DNA of 64,000 bases, from contig NZ_LT670818.1 in NCBI RefSeq assembly GCF_900129505.1, forward strand, positions 7,287,001-7,351,000. Reading direction: 5' to 3'. This document shows positions 26,275 to 35,127 of the stretch, in pieces. Within the stretch, counting starts at the first letter, position 1, and the number at the start of each line of letters is the position of its first letter. The position numbers were made by a program, and so were the translations under genes. The notes beneath the pieces are model-generated. The model ran no database searches. It worked only from the letters and a program-made list of their open reading frames with translations, and was not told the origin of the DNA. Origin of the DNA: Bradyrhizobium erythrophlei (GTDB lineage Bacteria; Pseudomonadota; Alphaproteobacteria; Rhizobiales; Xanthobacteraceae).

Positions 26275-26382
26275 ATGACAGTTACCGGCTGGCCCATCGC
26301 CACGATGTTGCGCGGCCGCTTCGTCGTGCGGGGCGGCAAACTTGTCGGGAGCAAAGGTGATGGGCGCTGTGTCAGCCGCTGA
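26275..26382 (+). pseudogene. C-terminal scrap of a hydantoinase-like gene
   Basis: The frame VTGWPIATMLRGRFVVRGG, then KLVGSKGDGR, ends at TGA 26380-26382. It matches the extreme C-terminus of the intact hydantoinase (VTGWPVMTIARGEVVARDG and following). Nothing of the catalytic domain precedes it. It directly follows the amidohydrolase gene, so a hydantoinase once stood here in plus orientation and was deleted from its 5' side. Confidence 0.65.
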
Positions 26383-27051
26383 AAGTCTTGTAGACTGCGG
26401 ACAACGGGTGATGATAGGCGCTTGGTTTGCTGTTTCCGTTGTCACGAAGGAGCAAGACGTTCTCGCTATGACGCACTAAGCCGAGACCGGAATCCGTTGT
26501 TGGGCACTTAGCTGAAGTCGGTGTTTTGTCAAACGTCGGCTTTGCCTCCAACAGCAGAGATTCGCCGGTCGGATGTTATGGAACATCCGTCGCATACTGA
26601 TAGGTTTCCACTCTTTGTTAGCCACTCGATGGTCGCCCGATCACCTCACGTTGCCATCTGATTTGTCCGGCGTCTGTCCAAGTCGCCCGCCTCCCCCGCC
26701 CAACTGTCAAAGCTTGCCTACATAGCCGGCCTGCCTCCACCTAGCCTCGAAGCCTTCCGCAACGCATTGCGGGTCCTGAGCGGGCCTAGCGTTAGCCGTG
26801 CTCTGGGCGAAATATTACTTGAAGTCCACGTGCGTTCGGAGATTGGTCGGGCGATATAATTCTGTGTGTACCGAAAACTCAAACCCGGACGTAATGGTGA
26901 TGAAGCCCGCCGAGGATGGAATGCGATTTGATGCTTCCGGGCACTGCACCGGGCGAGAGTCCGATAATCGGCTGCTACGGGTTTGATCACGGCCCTATGT
27001 ACAGCCCGGCTCCCTGCAGCTTTCCCTAGACGCCATGACAAACGACACAAG
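26383..27051. other. Gene-free stretch of decayed sequence
   Basis: No frame with a start and family resemblance. An open plus-strand stretch near 26670-26860 (LAYIAGLPPPSLEAFRNALR and onward) lacks a start codon and is not recognised. The region forms the left flank of the toxin-antitoxin and recombinase block and may be island boundary debris. Confidence 0.4.
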
Positions 27052-27080
27052 TTGACGTTAGTCCACATTATACGTATAGT
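27052..27080 (+). promoter_or_regulatory. Sigma-70-like promoter with overlapping operator for the toxin-antitoxin pair
   Basis: TTGACG at 27052-27057 and TATAGT at 27075-27080 are spaced by exactly 17 bases. The palindrome TATACGTATA at 27069-27078 overlaps the -10 box, as expected if the antitoxin represses its own operon. The antitoxin start follows 37 bases later. Confidence 0.7.
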
Positions 27081-27117
27081 ACAGACTTGATCAATTGCCC
27101 TATTCGGAAAGCCCGTC

Positions 27118-27372
27118 ATGGTTCAAACGAGCGCCTTGGAATTCCAACGCAAATTCGGCGAGTTTCAGCACCAAGCTCAGCGAGAGCCCGTCGAGATTAC
27201 GCGCCACGGCCGACGGGAGTTCGTGCTGATGTCGGCCGAACACTATGACTGGCTAACGGCGGCCGCCAAGCGCACCTACCGAACGGTCGATGCGACCCAG
27301 GTGGTGATCGACGCTGTTGAACGGGCCGAGATGGACCCTGAACATGCCGCGCTCAACGAATTGCTCAAGTGA
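27118..27372 (+). CDS. Phd/YefM-type antitoxin
   Basis: 84 residues. It opens with the Phd pattern: short strand, then EFQRKFGEF, then VEITRHGRREFVLMSAEHYDWL, which is the typical 'ItrhGrpefvLms.e.yd.L' of the family. The C-terminus is charged and probably wraps the toxin. The toxin start follows after a 9-base gap. It should neutralise the PemK-like toxin and repress the operon from the palindrome upstream. Confidence 0.85.
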   Translation: MVQTSALEFQRKFGEFQHQAQREPVEITRHGRREFVLMSAEHYDWLTAAAKRTYRTVDATQVVIDAVERAEMDPEHAALNELLK

Positions 27373-27381
27373 GCCGGCCAA

Positions 27382-27807
27382 GTGGCCTTTCCTGAGCCTA
27401 AGCCGGGCTTCGTTGTCCGCTATGATTATCTTTGGACCCATGAAGCGGCAGTGGGACGTGATCAGGGAAAGGACCGTCCGGCCTGTCTCGTCGCCGCGAG
27501 CGACAGTCAGACAAGGCCACGTTTTGTGGTCCTGTTGCCGATCACCCATACACCGCCCGATGGCGATACGATCGGGATTGACATACCGGCAAAGGTCAAA
27601 CGGGCAATCGGTCTCGACGATGCGCGGAGCTGGGTCATCGTATCCGAGCACAACATCGACGAATGGCCGAACGCCGGTCTTTCACCGGTACCGGGAAAGC
27701 CGGGCGTGTTCGGTTATGGCTTTATTCCGCCCGGCCTGTTCGCGCAGATCAAGGCCAGGTTCCTCGAACTGGCTCGACAGAACAAGAGCGGCGCGGTGCG
27801 CCGTTGA
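27382..27807 (+). CDS. PemK/MazF-like toxin
   Basis: 141 residues from a GTG at 27382. PKPGFVVRYDYLW gives the conserved 'PG.v...d' strand, GKDRPACLVAAS the 'g..RPalVl' strand, and VVLLPITHTPP the central 'v.piT..' strand of the PemK/MazF fold. These are ribosome-independent or -dependent mRNA endonucleases that stop growth. Pairing with a Phd-type rather than a MazE/AbrB-type antitoxin is a mix seen in alphaproteobacteria. It is 28 bases before the recombinase and in the same direction. Confidence 0.8.
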   Translation: MAFPEPKPGFVVRYDYLWTHEAAVGRDQGKDRPACLVAASDSQTRPRFVVLLPITHTPPDGDTIGIDIPAKVKRAIGLDDARSWVIVSEHNIDEWPNAGLSPVPGKPGVFGYGFIPPGLFAQIKARFLELARQNKSGAVRR

Positions 27808-27835
27808 TTGCGTAGGGATGTAAGGGAAGGCTCCG

Positions 27836-29539
27836 ATGACCCGCGTTGCCCTCTATGCCCGCTATTCCTCCGACAATCAGCGCGATGCGTCGATCGAAGA
27901 CCAATTGCGCATCTGTAGAGAAAAGGCGGAGCGCGAGAATTGGACAGTCGTCAGCACCTACAAGGATGCGGGAATTTCCGGCGCCAGCATGATTTTGCGG
28001 CCGGGCATCCAGACGCTCTTGCAGGATGCTCAGCGCCAACAATTCGACGTCGTGTTGGCGGAAGCGCTAGATCGCATTAGTCGCGATCAGGCGGATGTCG
28101 CAACGCTATTCAAGCATCTCCGCTTTGCAGGTGTGCCGGTCATCACGCTCGCCGAGGGCGAAATCAGCGAGTTGCACGTTGGGCTCAAGGGCACCATGAA
28201 CGCCCTATTCCTGAAGGACCTTGCAGCGAAAACGCATCGCGGCCTGCGTGGTCGCGTCGAGGACGGCAAGTCTGGCGGCGGCCTCTGCTACGGCTATCGC
28301 GTCGTCAAAAAGCTAGATGAGCGTGGCGATCTAATCCGCGGCGATCGTGAGATCGATGAAGCGCAGGCAATTGTTGCGCGTCGCATTTTTAGGGATTTTG
28401 CGTCTGGCATCAGCCCGCGCGCGATCGCCAGAGCGCTAAATGCTGAGGGTATCGTCGGCCCCGATGGGAATTTATGGAATGACTCGACGATCCGCGGACA
28501 CGTAAAGCGGGGCACCGGCCTCATCAACAATGAGCTGTATGTCGGCCGCCTCGTCTGGAACCGCCAGCGGTACGTCAAAGACCCGAGCACTGGACGGCGC
28601 GTGTCGCGCATGAACGCGGAATCAGAGTGGATTGTCGCCGAGGTTCCGGAACTCAGGATTATCGACGATGAACTCTGGCAGGCGGCAAAAACGCGACAGA
28701 GCGAAATCGCCGACAAGTATGTCAATGTCACGGAAGCGATACGAGAGGCGCAATCAAATCGGCTGAACGGCTTGCGCCGGCCGAAGGCGCTGTTTTCCGG
28801 GTTGATCCATTGCGGCGTTTGCAGTGGTCCCTGCTCGCTGCGCGGTCAGGACCGTTATGCCTGTTCGGCCCGTGTGACCAATGGTTCCTGCGCGAACACC
28901 CGCACGATCACACGGAGTGACCTTGAGCAGCGTGTGCTTGCCGGGCTCAAGGATCGGATGATGGCGCCAGAGATGGCCGCCGAGGCAATGCGCTCGTACG
29001 CCGAGGAAACGAACCGGCTCAACCGCGAACGCCGCGCCAGCGGCGAAGGCCACCGCTCAGAGTTGGCGAAGATCCACCGCACCTTGAAGCAAATGCTGAG
29101 TGCGATTGAAGAAGGCGGACACACCCGCGGCATGACCGAACGCATGCGCGAATTGGAGGCCCGCGAGGACGTGCTCAAGGGACTTCTAGCCGAGGAACCA
29201 GCGGATATTCCGGACATCCATCCGAACGTATCCGGCATCTATCGGAAGAAGGTCGAGCGGCTGACGGAAGCGCTCAATACCCCGGAGGATCGCAATGAGG
29301 CGGCGGAGGCGATCCGGGCGCTGGTTGAGAAGATTACGCTGCGCCCTGGTCCGAACCGCGGCGAAATCGACGCCACCTTACATGGCGAATTGGGCACGAT
29401 CCTCGGATGGATCGCAGCACAAGCCGTTGGAAAGACTCGGAAACGCGAAACTCCCGCAGCTTTCGCTACGGGAGTGTCGGTATCGGTGGTTGCGGGGACC
29501 CGCAACCATCTCAAATTGCTATTCGAAGAAGCGGCTTGA
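27836..29539 (+). CDS. Large serine recombinase (site-specific integrase/resolvase type)
   Basis: 567 residues. The catalytic domain starts VALYARYSSDNQ (nucleophilic Ser about 11-12) with EALDRISRDQADV as the arginine motif. The Recombinase domain follows around residue 160-270 (LCYGYRVV, ARALNAEGI). The zinc ribbon is HCGVCSGPCSLRG and YACSARVTNGSC at about 320-350. The rest is a coiled coil (TRGMTERMRELEAREDVL) as in large serine integrases. It probably integrates or excises the island or part of it. Flanks for attL/attR could not be identified. Confidence 0.9.
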   Translation: MTRVALYARYSSDNQRDASIEDQLRICREKAERENWTVVSTYKDAGISGASMILRPGIQTLLQDAQRQQFDVVLAEALDRISRDQADVATLFKHLRFAGVPVITLAEGEISELHVGLKGTMNALFLKDLAAKTHRGLRGRVEDGKSGGGLCYGYRVVKKLDERGDLIRGDREIDEAQAIVARRIFRDFASGISPRAIARALNAEGIVGPDGNLWNDSTIRGHVKRGTGLINNELYVGRLVWNRQRYVKDPSTGRRVSRMNAESEWIVAEVPELRIIDDELWQAAKTRQSEIADKYVNVTEAIREAQSNRLNGLRRPKALFSGLIHCGVCSGPCSLRGQDRYACSARVTNGSCANTRTITRSDLEQRVLAGLKDRMMAPEMAAEAMRSYAEETNRLNRERRASGEGHRSELAKIHRTLKQMLSAIEEGGHTRGMTERMRELEAREDVLKGLLAEEPADIPDIHPNVSGIYRKKVERLTEALNTPEDRNEAAEAIRALVEKITLRPGPNRGEIDATLHGELGTILGWIAAQAVGKTRKRETPAAFATGVSVSVVAGTRNHLKLLFEEAA

Positions 29540-29920
29540 GCAGCCACTTAATAATGGTGGCAGACGGTATTCAGGTTGGAAGTCTCCAATTTTCTCCAAT
29601 GTTTTCAAAGGCGGTTCTGACATTTGCGGCTTTCTGGGGGCCATTGAGATCGCTACAGAATTTCTTTCAGTCAGAATGGCGATTGCCAACCCTGCGTTCG
29701 TCCTCTCCACCTCAATTACCGACCGGCCATTTGCCGGCGCTCCACGAGCCGACCCGGGGGCGTATCCATGCGCCGCGCGGTTCGAAGGGCCGTCCGCAAT
29801 CCGCACGCGCCCACAAGGCCATGCTCAAGCTGCTAGAACTGTGGTTAGTAGGACGCTCTCTCAGTTGGAGGCGGGCTTACCTTGCAGCGAGTGAGCTACA
29901 GAGACGACGGCTTGCGCCTC
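29540..29920. other. Gap after the recombinase, no gene recognised
   Basis: Overlapping plus-strand frames (29295-29894, 29407-29991) are shadows or random. Serine integrases often lie beside their att site, so the att core could be here, but no repeat of this segment was spotted elsewhere in the window. Confidence 0.35.
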
Positions 29921-30673
29921 TCAATCGCTCACGTCGGAAGTTTGAGCGTACTCTTGGAATAGTCGTCCGAAGTCGTGCGCAGTCGGATTGATACCCAATA
30001 ATTGGACAGCATCCCAAAATCCCGCGGGAGAGCTGGACACCACGGGCACGCCCAGGACCATCTCTAATACATTGATAATCCCAAGGGTCTTCAGCCCGCC
30101 ACAGGAAATCAGAACACCCTGCGCGGAGGAATCCAACGCAAAGACGTCCTGCGCTAAATCAATTAACTTCTCTGGCGACACTGTTCCCACATCGATCACA
30201 TCGGTTATGGCAAGGCCCTTGATGGCGGTGAGCTCAAAGCCCTCCTCTTGCAAAAAAGAAGCGAGCCGAACATTTACGTCGTCAACATAGGCCGTCGCGA
30301 CCGCCACGCGCCGAACGCCGGTCGCTTTCAGTGCCCTGACGACCGCGTGGCTCATCGTTGTCGATGGTAAGCCTGTCGCATCCCGGATGGCAGACGCAAG
30401 CTGCTGCTTAAACGCCGCCCCACGATAGAAGCTAAGCGACGTGCCCATCAGGGAGATCGCCTGCGCGCCAGCCTCGGCCAGCTCCTTGGCTTTATCCGTC
30501 ACCGAATCGATGATCGCATCATAACCGGCCAGCGTGATCGCCTCGAGCGCCAGCCCCCTGGCAATAAACTGTACACGACCAGGGTACAAAATCGAACCGT
30601 CGTCCGGCACGCTTCCGTGAGCAGGCGGAACGATCAGACCGACTCTCGGCAGAGGTTCGGCGTTAACGCTCAT
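29921..30673 (-). CDS. Arylmalonate decarboxylase (AMDase)
   Basis: 250 residues from the ATG at 30673. The active site of the Bordetella enzyme is Gly74, Thr75, Ser76, Tyr126 and Cys188; here Gly77-Thr78-Ser79 (SLMGTSLSFYRG), Tyr129 (ATAYVDD) and Cys191 (ISCGGL) fall at a constant offset of three. VVSSSPAGFWDAVQL is also a block I recall from that enzyme. Gly rather than Cys at position 77 fits a decarboxylase, not a racemase. It would turn disubstituted aryl- or alkenylmalonates into chiral monoacids in the cytoplasm without cofactor. It is the last gene of a minus-strand set with a TRAP importer, a ThDP enzyme and a SnoaL-like protein. The natural substrate is unknown to me. Confidence 0.88.
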   Translation of the reverse strand: MSVNAEPLPRVGLIVPPAHGSVPDDGSILYPGRVQFIARGLALEAITLAGYDAIIDSVTDKAKELAEAGAQAISLMGTSLSFYRGAAFKQQLASAIRDATGLPSTTMSHAVVRALKATGVRRVAVATAYVDDVNVRLASFLQEEGFELTAIKGLAITDVIDVGTVSPEKLIDLAQDVFALDSSAQGVLISCGGLKTLGIINVLEMVLGVPVVSSSPAGFWDAVQLLGINPTAHDFGRLFQEYAQTSDVSD

Positions 30674-30789
30674 AATATCTCCATTGCGGGTTAGGTTGTA
30701 CGAGCAGTCAGGCGTCCAGACCAGATTGTTGCCCAGCGCCGACCAGCTAAGGGACGCTTCCGACAACTGAAGTCTAAAGCGGGCAAGGA

Positions 30790-31248
30790 TCAAAACATTC
30801 CGTTTCCGCTCGCAGTTGTCTCGGGGATAGGCTGCGTAACGTCCCAATGTTCGACGATCTTGCCGTTTTCCAATTTGAAGATGTCGATGAGGGCATTACC
30901 TCGCGTGCCCGGTTCGCGGACGGCGTGCGAATGAAGAATCACATAATCGCCGTCAACAAAGGCTCGCTTGATCTCACTGTGCGACTGCGGAAATTTATCT
31001 TTGAGAAAGGCGACAAACCTGCGGAAGCCATCCACCCCGTCGGCCGCGACAGGATTGTGCTGGGTATAGTGCGAACCGATGTAGGAAATCGCGGCATCCG
31101 CATCCTTCTGATTCAATCCCTTTTCGTAGAATTCAAGCACAACTTGCTTGTTCTTCGCTTCCGTCGCCGTTTCCTGGGCTCGGACTGGCGTGTAGATCGC
31201 AATAGAAGCAAAAGCCAAAACGGCAGTTATACGTCGTGATGTGAACAA
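30790..31248 (-). CDS. Secreted SnoaL-like/NTF2-fold protein
   Basis: 152 residues from a TTG at 31248 with GAGGAGACATAC in front; the frame reaches 31290. The N-terminus FTSRRITAVLAFASIAIYTPVRAQ is a signal peptide. The mature part NKQVVLEFYEKGLNQKD, YTQHNPVAADG, DYVILHSHAVR and IDIFKLENGKIVEHWDVTQ is the classic SnoaL pattern. Family members include cyclases and isomerases, but many have no known reaction. Export to the periplasm puts it with the TRAP binding protein rather than the decarboxylase. Confidence 0.8.
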   Translation of the reverse strand: MFTSRRITAVLAFASIAIYTPVRAQETATEAKNKQVVLEFYEKGLNQKDADAAISYIGSHYTQHNPVAADGVDGFRRFVAFLKDKFPQSHSEIKRAFVDGDYVILHSHAVREPGTRGNALIDIFKLENGKIVEHWDVTQPIPETTASGNGMF

Positions 31249-31422
31249 GTATGTCTCCTCTGTGCCGCTGGTTGACGAACTGAGAAACACGGCGGCCTGT
31301 GCCTGTCATAAGCCAAATCCGAACATGTTGGACGGTCAGGTGCACGCATGTTTCCAGCCCTTTGGTACTACCTCATTTAACGGACTAGCCTGGGACAGAC
31401 GGTTTGCGACGGCCTCCAGCCG

Positions 31423-33171
31423 TCAGGTCGGCGCAATTCGAATTTCGATCAATGCGTGGGTGCGTCGATTCTTGATATGGCCGATCGCCTCTTTAAGCGC
31501 TCCCGGCAGCTCCGGTCCTTTTTCGACCCGAATTGTAAATGCACGGCTTGCTTGCGCGACCTTCGTAAAGTCCGGCGTCGGATCCAGTGAGATCAGGGGC
31601 ATAGCATTGGTCCGCGATGCATAGCCGTCCGGATATACATCGAGCACGGAACGTCGCACGGCACCCCATTCCGAATTATTCAAGACAAGAATCAGTAGCG
31701 GAAGATTGAGGGCTTCCGCAATCTGGTGGCACGCCACGGGATTGCTGAACATGTAAGACCCATCGCCCATGGTAGCGACAATGAGCCTGTCCGGATCGGC
31801 AAGCTGCATTCCAAGCGCACATGGAAACGACCATCCCAGACCGCCCGAATGCGGCTCTTGATACCAAGACCCATGTTCATGCAGGGTGAGCGGATCGAGC
31901 GGGCAGCCAAGTTCGGAGAGGATCGTCGCGTTTTGTCCATCAACAGCATCTGATAGGCACTGACTGACCCACTCCTTGGTCATCAGCTCTCCGCCACCCG
32001 CCTCAGCCCGTGCATGTACCGCAATGCGTGCGGCGCTTGAGGCGTCGGCCGCACGCGCACGCCGCGTATCGCACGATTTCGTTCTGCGTGCGCGCTGAGC
32101 CTCCATCGCAGCTGCAAGGCTACAGACGACATCGGCGGTTTCGCCGACAAGAGACAAATCGGCGCGAAAATTACGCACCGGGAAGCGTGAATAAAGTGGA
32201 TCAGGACCTATCTGGATCACCTTGCAGTGTTCGGGTATTTCGTGAGCCGCCGGCGACCACGGCGCCAATGAATCGATGACCACAATGACGTCGGCATCTT
32301 TCAACCATTCTTTAGGATCGCTCCCCACGGACATCGGATGATCTGAAGCGATAGCGAGCTGGACTGCCCAATATTGTACGACCGGGATGCCCCACGCTAA
32401 CGCCATATCCGCCAGCGCAGCAAAACCCTCCGGCGAACCGGCCCCCCGTTGCGCGATGATGACCGGGCGTTCAGCCCCGGCGAGCATGCTTGCAGCCTCT
32501 GCAAGCTTGCTCGACGGTGGCGCCGCGATCACTGGCTTGATGCGGCTCGGTGCACCAAGATTCCCCGAGGGGCAGAGTTCGCACAGGGCTTCACGCGGCA
32601 AACTGAGATAAACTGGCCCCTTTGGTGTCGAGCACGCAATCGCATATGCGCGGTCGACGAGATCGAGGGCCTGCTCCGGGAATTTGAGTTCATAATCCCA
32701 TTTGGTCGCTTCGCGGACGAGCGCCGTCTGGTCGCGCATCTCCTGCCCCCACCCGATCGGCACGGTACGCGAACCTAACCGGCCGCGTTCGGTGACGGGC
32801 GTGCGTCCCGAGAACAGGATGACTGGGACGTGTTCGGTGGCGGCATTGATTGCGCCCATTGCGCAATTGGCAAGACCGACGTTGGTATGGGCCATGACTG
32901 CCTGCGCCTTACCGGTCGCAAGGAAATATCCGTGGGCCATTCCCATCGCAGCACTCTCGTGCGGAATCACGATTGCCTTCGGTAGCGCGATGTCCTTGGC
33001 CGCTGCTTCCGCGAGGCCCTCGATGATGGGGGGAAAATCGGTACCGGAATTAGCGAAGATATAGTCCACGCCGACCGCCTTCAGGCGGCCAAGTATCGCT
33101 CCGCCGGCCGTAATCATGTCCTTGTTGTCGTCAGCAGGCATATCGTTCTCAATTTCAGAGGGTCTGGCCAT
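31423..33171 (-). CDS. ThDP-requiring enzyme (acetolactate synthase/benzoylformate decarboxylase-like)
   Basis: 582 residues from the ATG at 33171; M11 at 33141 is an alternative. N-terminal PYR domain: IFANSGTDFPPIIEGL and PHESAAMGMAHGYF with the catalytic Glu. Middle domain: RPVIIAQRGAG. C-terminal domain: GDGSYMFSNP about 25 residues before LNNSEWG, the ThDP/Mg site. It should cleave or form a C-C bond next to a carbonyl: decarboxylation of a 2-oxo acid to an aldehyde is attractive because an aldehyde dehydrogenase is in the same cluster. Oxalyl-CoA or sulfoacetaldehyde-type reactions cannot be excluded. It starts 4 bases after the TRAP permease. Confidence 0.85.
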   Translation of the reverse strand: MARPSEIENDMPADDNKDMITAGGAILGRLKAVGVDYIFANSGTDFPPIIEGLAEAAAKDIALPKAIVIPHESAAMGMAHGYFLATGKAQAVMAHTNVGLANCAMGAINAATEHVPVILFSGRTPVTERGRLGSRTVPIGWGQEMRDQTALVREATKWDYELKFPEQALDLVDRAYAIACSTPKGPVYLSLPREALCELCPSGNLGAPSRIKPVIAAPPSSKLAEAASMLAGAERPVIIAQRGAGSPEGFAALADMALAWGIPVVQYWAVQLAIASDHPMSVGSDPKEWLKDADVIVVIDSLAPWSPAAHEIPEHCKVIQIGPDPLYSRFPVRNFRADLSLVGETADVVCSLAAAMEAQRARRTKSCDTRRARAADASSAARIAVHARAEAGGGELMTKEWVSQCLSDAVDGQNATILSELGCPLDPLTLHEHGSWYQEPHSGGLGWSFPCALGMQLADPDRLIVATMGDGSYMFSNPVACHQIAEALNLPLLILVLNNSEWGAVRRSVLDVYPDGYASRTNAMPLISLDPTPDFTKVAQASRAFTIRVEKGPELPGALKEAIGHIKNRRTHALIEIRIAPT

Positions 33172-33175
33172 CGCA

Positions 33176-34486
33176 CTATCCGAGCATGCGCTGCGGCAAC
33201 CAGGTTGCCAGTAGCGGGAACACAATCAGAATAACGAGGCGAATGAGATCGGTGACGACGAAGGGCAACACACCGACGAAGATCGTCGACATGTTGATGT
33301 CCTTGATCACGCTCTTGATCACGAACACGTTCATGCCGACCGGCGGATGGATTAGACCGAGTTCGACCGTCATCACGATGATGACGCCGAACCAGATCGG
33401 ATCGAAGCCGAGCGCCGTGACTACCGGAAACACGATTGGCACAGTCAGGATCACCATCGCCAAAGCGTCCATCAGGCATCCCAGCGCGAGATACATCAGC
33501 AGAATCAGCGCCAGCACGCCGTAGGGGCCGACGCCAAGCCCGGTCAGGAATTGAGTCACGTGCTGAGGCGTCTGGGTGATGGTGAGAAAATAACCGAAGC
33601 ACAGCGCACCGATTAGCACCGTGAGCACCGCAGCAGCGGTTCGCGTCGCCTGCAAGAGCGACTGCAGAATGCCCTCCCCCCCGAGCTTGCCGCGCAGCAC
33701 GCCGATCAGGAATGCACCGACGGCGCCGACCGCGCCTGCCTCGGTCGGGATGAACAGGCCGCCATAAAGGCCGCCGATCACGAACACGAACAGCAGCAGC
33801 GGCGACCAGACGTCGTTGATGGCATTGACGCGCTCCGCCCACGAACTCTTGGCGCCGGTCGGCAAGAAGCCCGGCTTGACCCGGCCGATGATGGCGATGG
33901 TGATCATATGCATTGCAATCGCCAGCAGGCCGGGAATGATACCGGCGATGAACAGTTTGCCGATGTCCTGCTGGGTGATGATGCCGTAGACCGCGAGCAC
34001 CGTCGATGGCGGCAGCATCGCGCCCAAGGTGCCGCCGACCGCGATCACGCCAGCCGCAAAGGACTGCGGATAGTTGAAACGCCGCATCTCCGGGTAGGCG
34101 ACCGTGGAGAAAGTCGCGGCAGTAGCGACCGAGGAGCCCGAGATCGCGGCAAAGCCGCCGCAGGCGGCAATCGTTGCGATACCGAGCCCCCCGCGCCAGT
34201 GTCCGACGAATGTATTTGCAGCACGGAATAGCTCCCGGCTGATGCCGGAGACCGAGACGAATGCCCCCATCAGCAGGAACATCGGGATGACGCCGAAAGT
34301 GTAGTCGGTGACCGTGCGCATGGTGGTCTGGCCGACCAGCTTGAGCGCCGGCGCAAAACCAGTGAGATAGCCGAACCCGGTGACGCCGACGAGGCCCATG
34401 GCCATCCCGACCGGAACCCGCAGCAACATCAGGACAAAGAGGGCGACGAAGCCGAGAACGGCAACGGTTTCAGGGGTCACTGCCAT
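33176..34486 (-). CDS. TRAP transporter large permease (DctM-type)
   Basis: 436 residues from the ATG at 34486, overlapping the small-subunit stop as ATGA. Around twelve hydrophobic segments; AACGGFAAISGSSVATAATF, GVIAVGGTLGAMLPPST and LGLIHPPVGMNVFVI are conserved DctM blocks. It carries the transport path for an organic acid driven by the sodium or proton gradient. It works with the genes at 34486 and 35128. Confidence 0.93.
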   Translation of the reverse strand: MAVTPETVAVLGFVALFVLMLLRVPVGMAMGLVGVTGFGYLTGFAPALKLVGQTTMRTVTDYTFGVIPMFLLMGAFVSVSGISRELFRAANTFVGHWRGGLGIATIAACGGFAAISGSSVATAATFSTVAYPEMRRFNYPQSFAAGVIAVGGTLGAMLPPSTVLAVYGIITQQDIGKLFIAGIIPGLLAIAMHMITIAIIGRVKPGFLPTGAKSSWAERVNAINDVWSPLLLFVFVIGGLYGGLFIPTEAGAVGAVGAFLIGVLRGKLGGEGILQSLLQATRTAAAVLTVLIGALCFGYFLTITQTPQHVTQFLTGLGVGPYGVLALILLMYLALGCLMDALAMVILTVPIVFPVVTALGFDPIWFGVIIVMTVELGLIHPPVGMNVFVIKSVIKDINMSTIFVGVLPFVVTDLIRLVILIVFPLLATWLPQRMLG

Positions 34487-35055
34487 CACTCCGCTGTCTT
34501 GATTTTGGCATCGTGGATGTCTTCCGGATGGAAGATGAGGCGATAGGTCCGGATCGCGATCAGCAGCACCGCTGAGACATCGCCAATCCACGCCACCGCA
34601 AAGAACGGCCAGTTCGGAAGTTGCAGGTCATAGGTCAGAACGTTGTCCTGATAGGTCGTGCGGACCTTGTCGAACAGCGTGATGGTCTGCACCGTCACGA
34701 CAAACAGCAGGACTAGGGTCGCAAACACATCGATCCAGCGCTGGTATTTCGGCGTGACGTTCGCCCACACCAGGTCGACCGTGATGTGCGAGCCGCGATA
34801 GCTGGTCGCCGCGATGCCCCAGAAGATGAGGATACCAAGCAGTAGCCGGCCGAAGTCGTAATAGTCGGGGATCGTCACCGCGAAGAACTTGCGCGTCAAG
34901 ATGGCGACGAACGTGTTCAACGCGACAATCCCGACGAAAGCGGCCGCGATCAGCTCGATCGAATCGATGAACCGATCCATGACGCTTTTCCTGGCACCGC
35001 CGTCCGCGAATGGGAGAAGCGGACCATCATTGGATACCTCAGGCTTTGCAATCAT
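34486..35055 (-). CDS. TRAP transporter small permease (DctQ-type)
   Basis: 189 residues with four membrane helices: FIDSIELIAAAFVGIVALNTF, FGRLLLGILIFWGIAATSY, WIDVFATLVLLFVVTVQTITL and FFAVAWIGDVSAVLLIAIRTY. GSHITVDLVWA after the second helix is the usual DctQ loop. It pairs with the large permease. Confidence 0.9.
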   Translation of the reverse strand: MIAKPEVSNDGPLLPFADGGARKSVMDRFIDSIELIAAAFVGIVALNTFVAILTRKFFAVTIPDYYDFGRLLLGILIFWGIAATSYRGSHITVDLVWANVTPKYQRWIDVFATLVLLFVVTVQTITLFDKVRTTYQDNVLTYDLQLPNWPFFAVAWIGDVSAVLLIAIRTYRLIFHPEDIHDAKIKTAE

Positions 35056-35127
35056 GGTTCACCACAGCGGAAGGAGAGGATTGCGACAGTCCATCAGAGC
35101 CGGCGCGATCAGTGTTCTTGAGATGCT

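Noticed and set aside
29451..29476. Hairpin ACTCCCG/CGGGAGT resembling a terminator
   Set aside because: It is inside the recombinase coding sequence, more than 60 bases before the stop, without a T-run.
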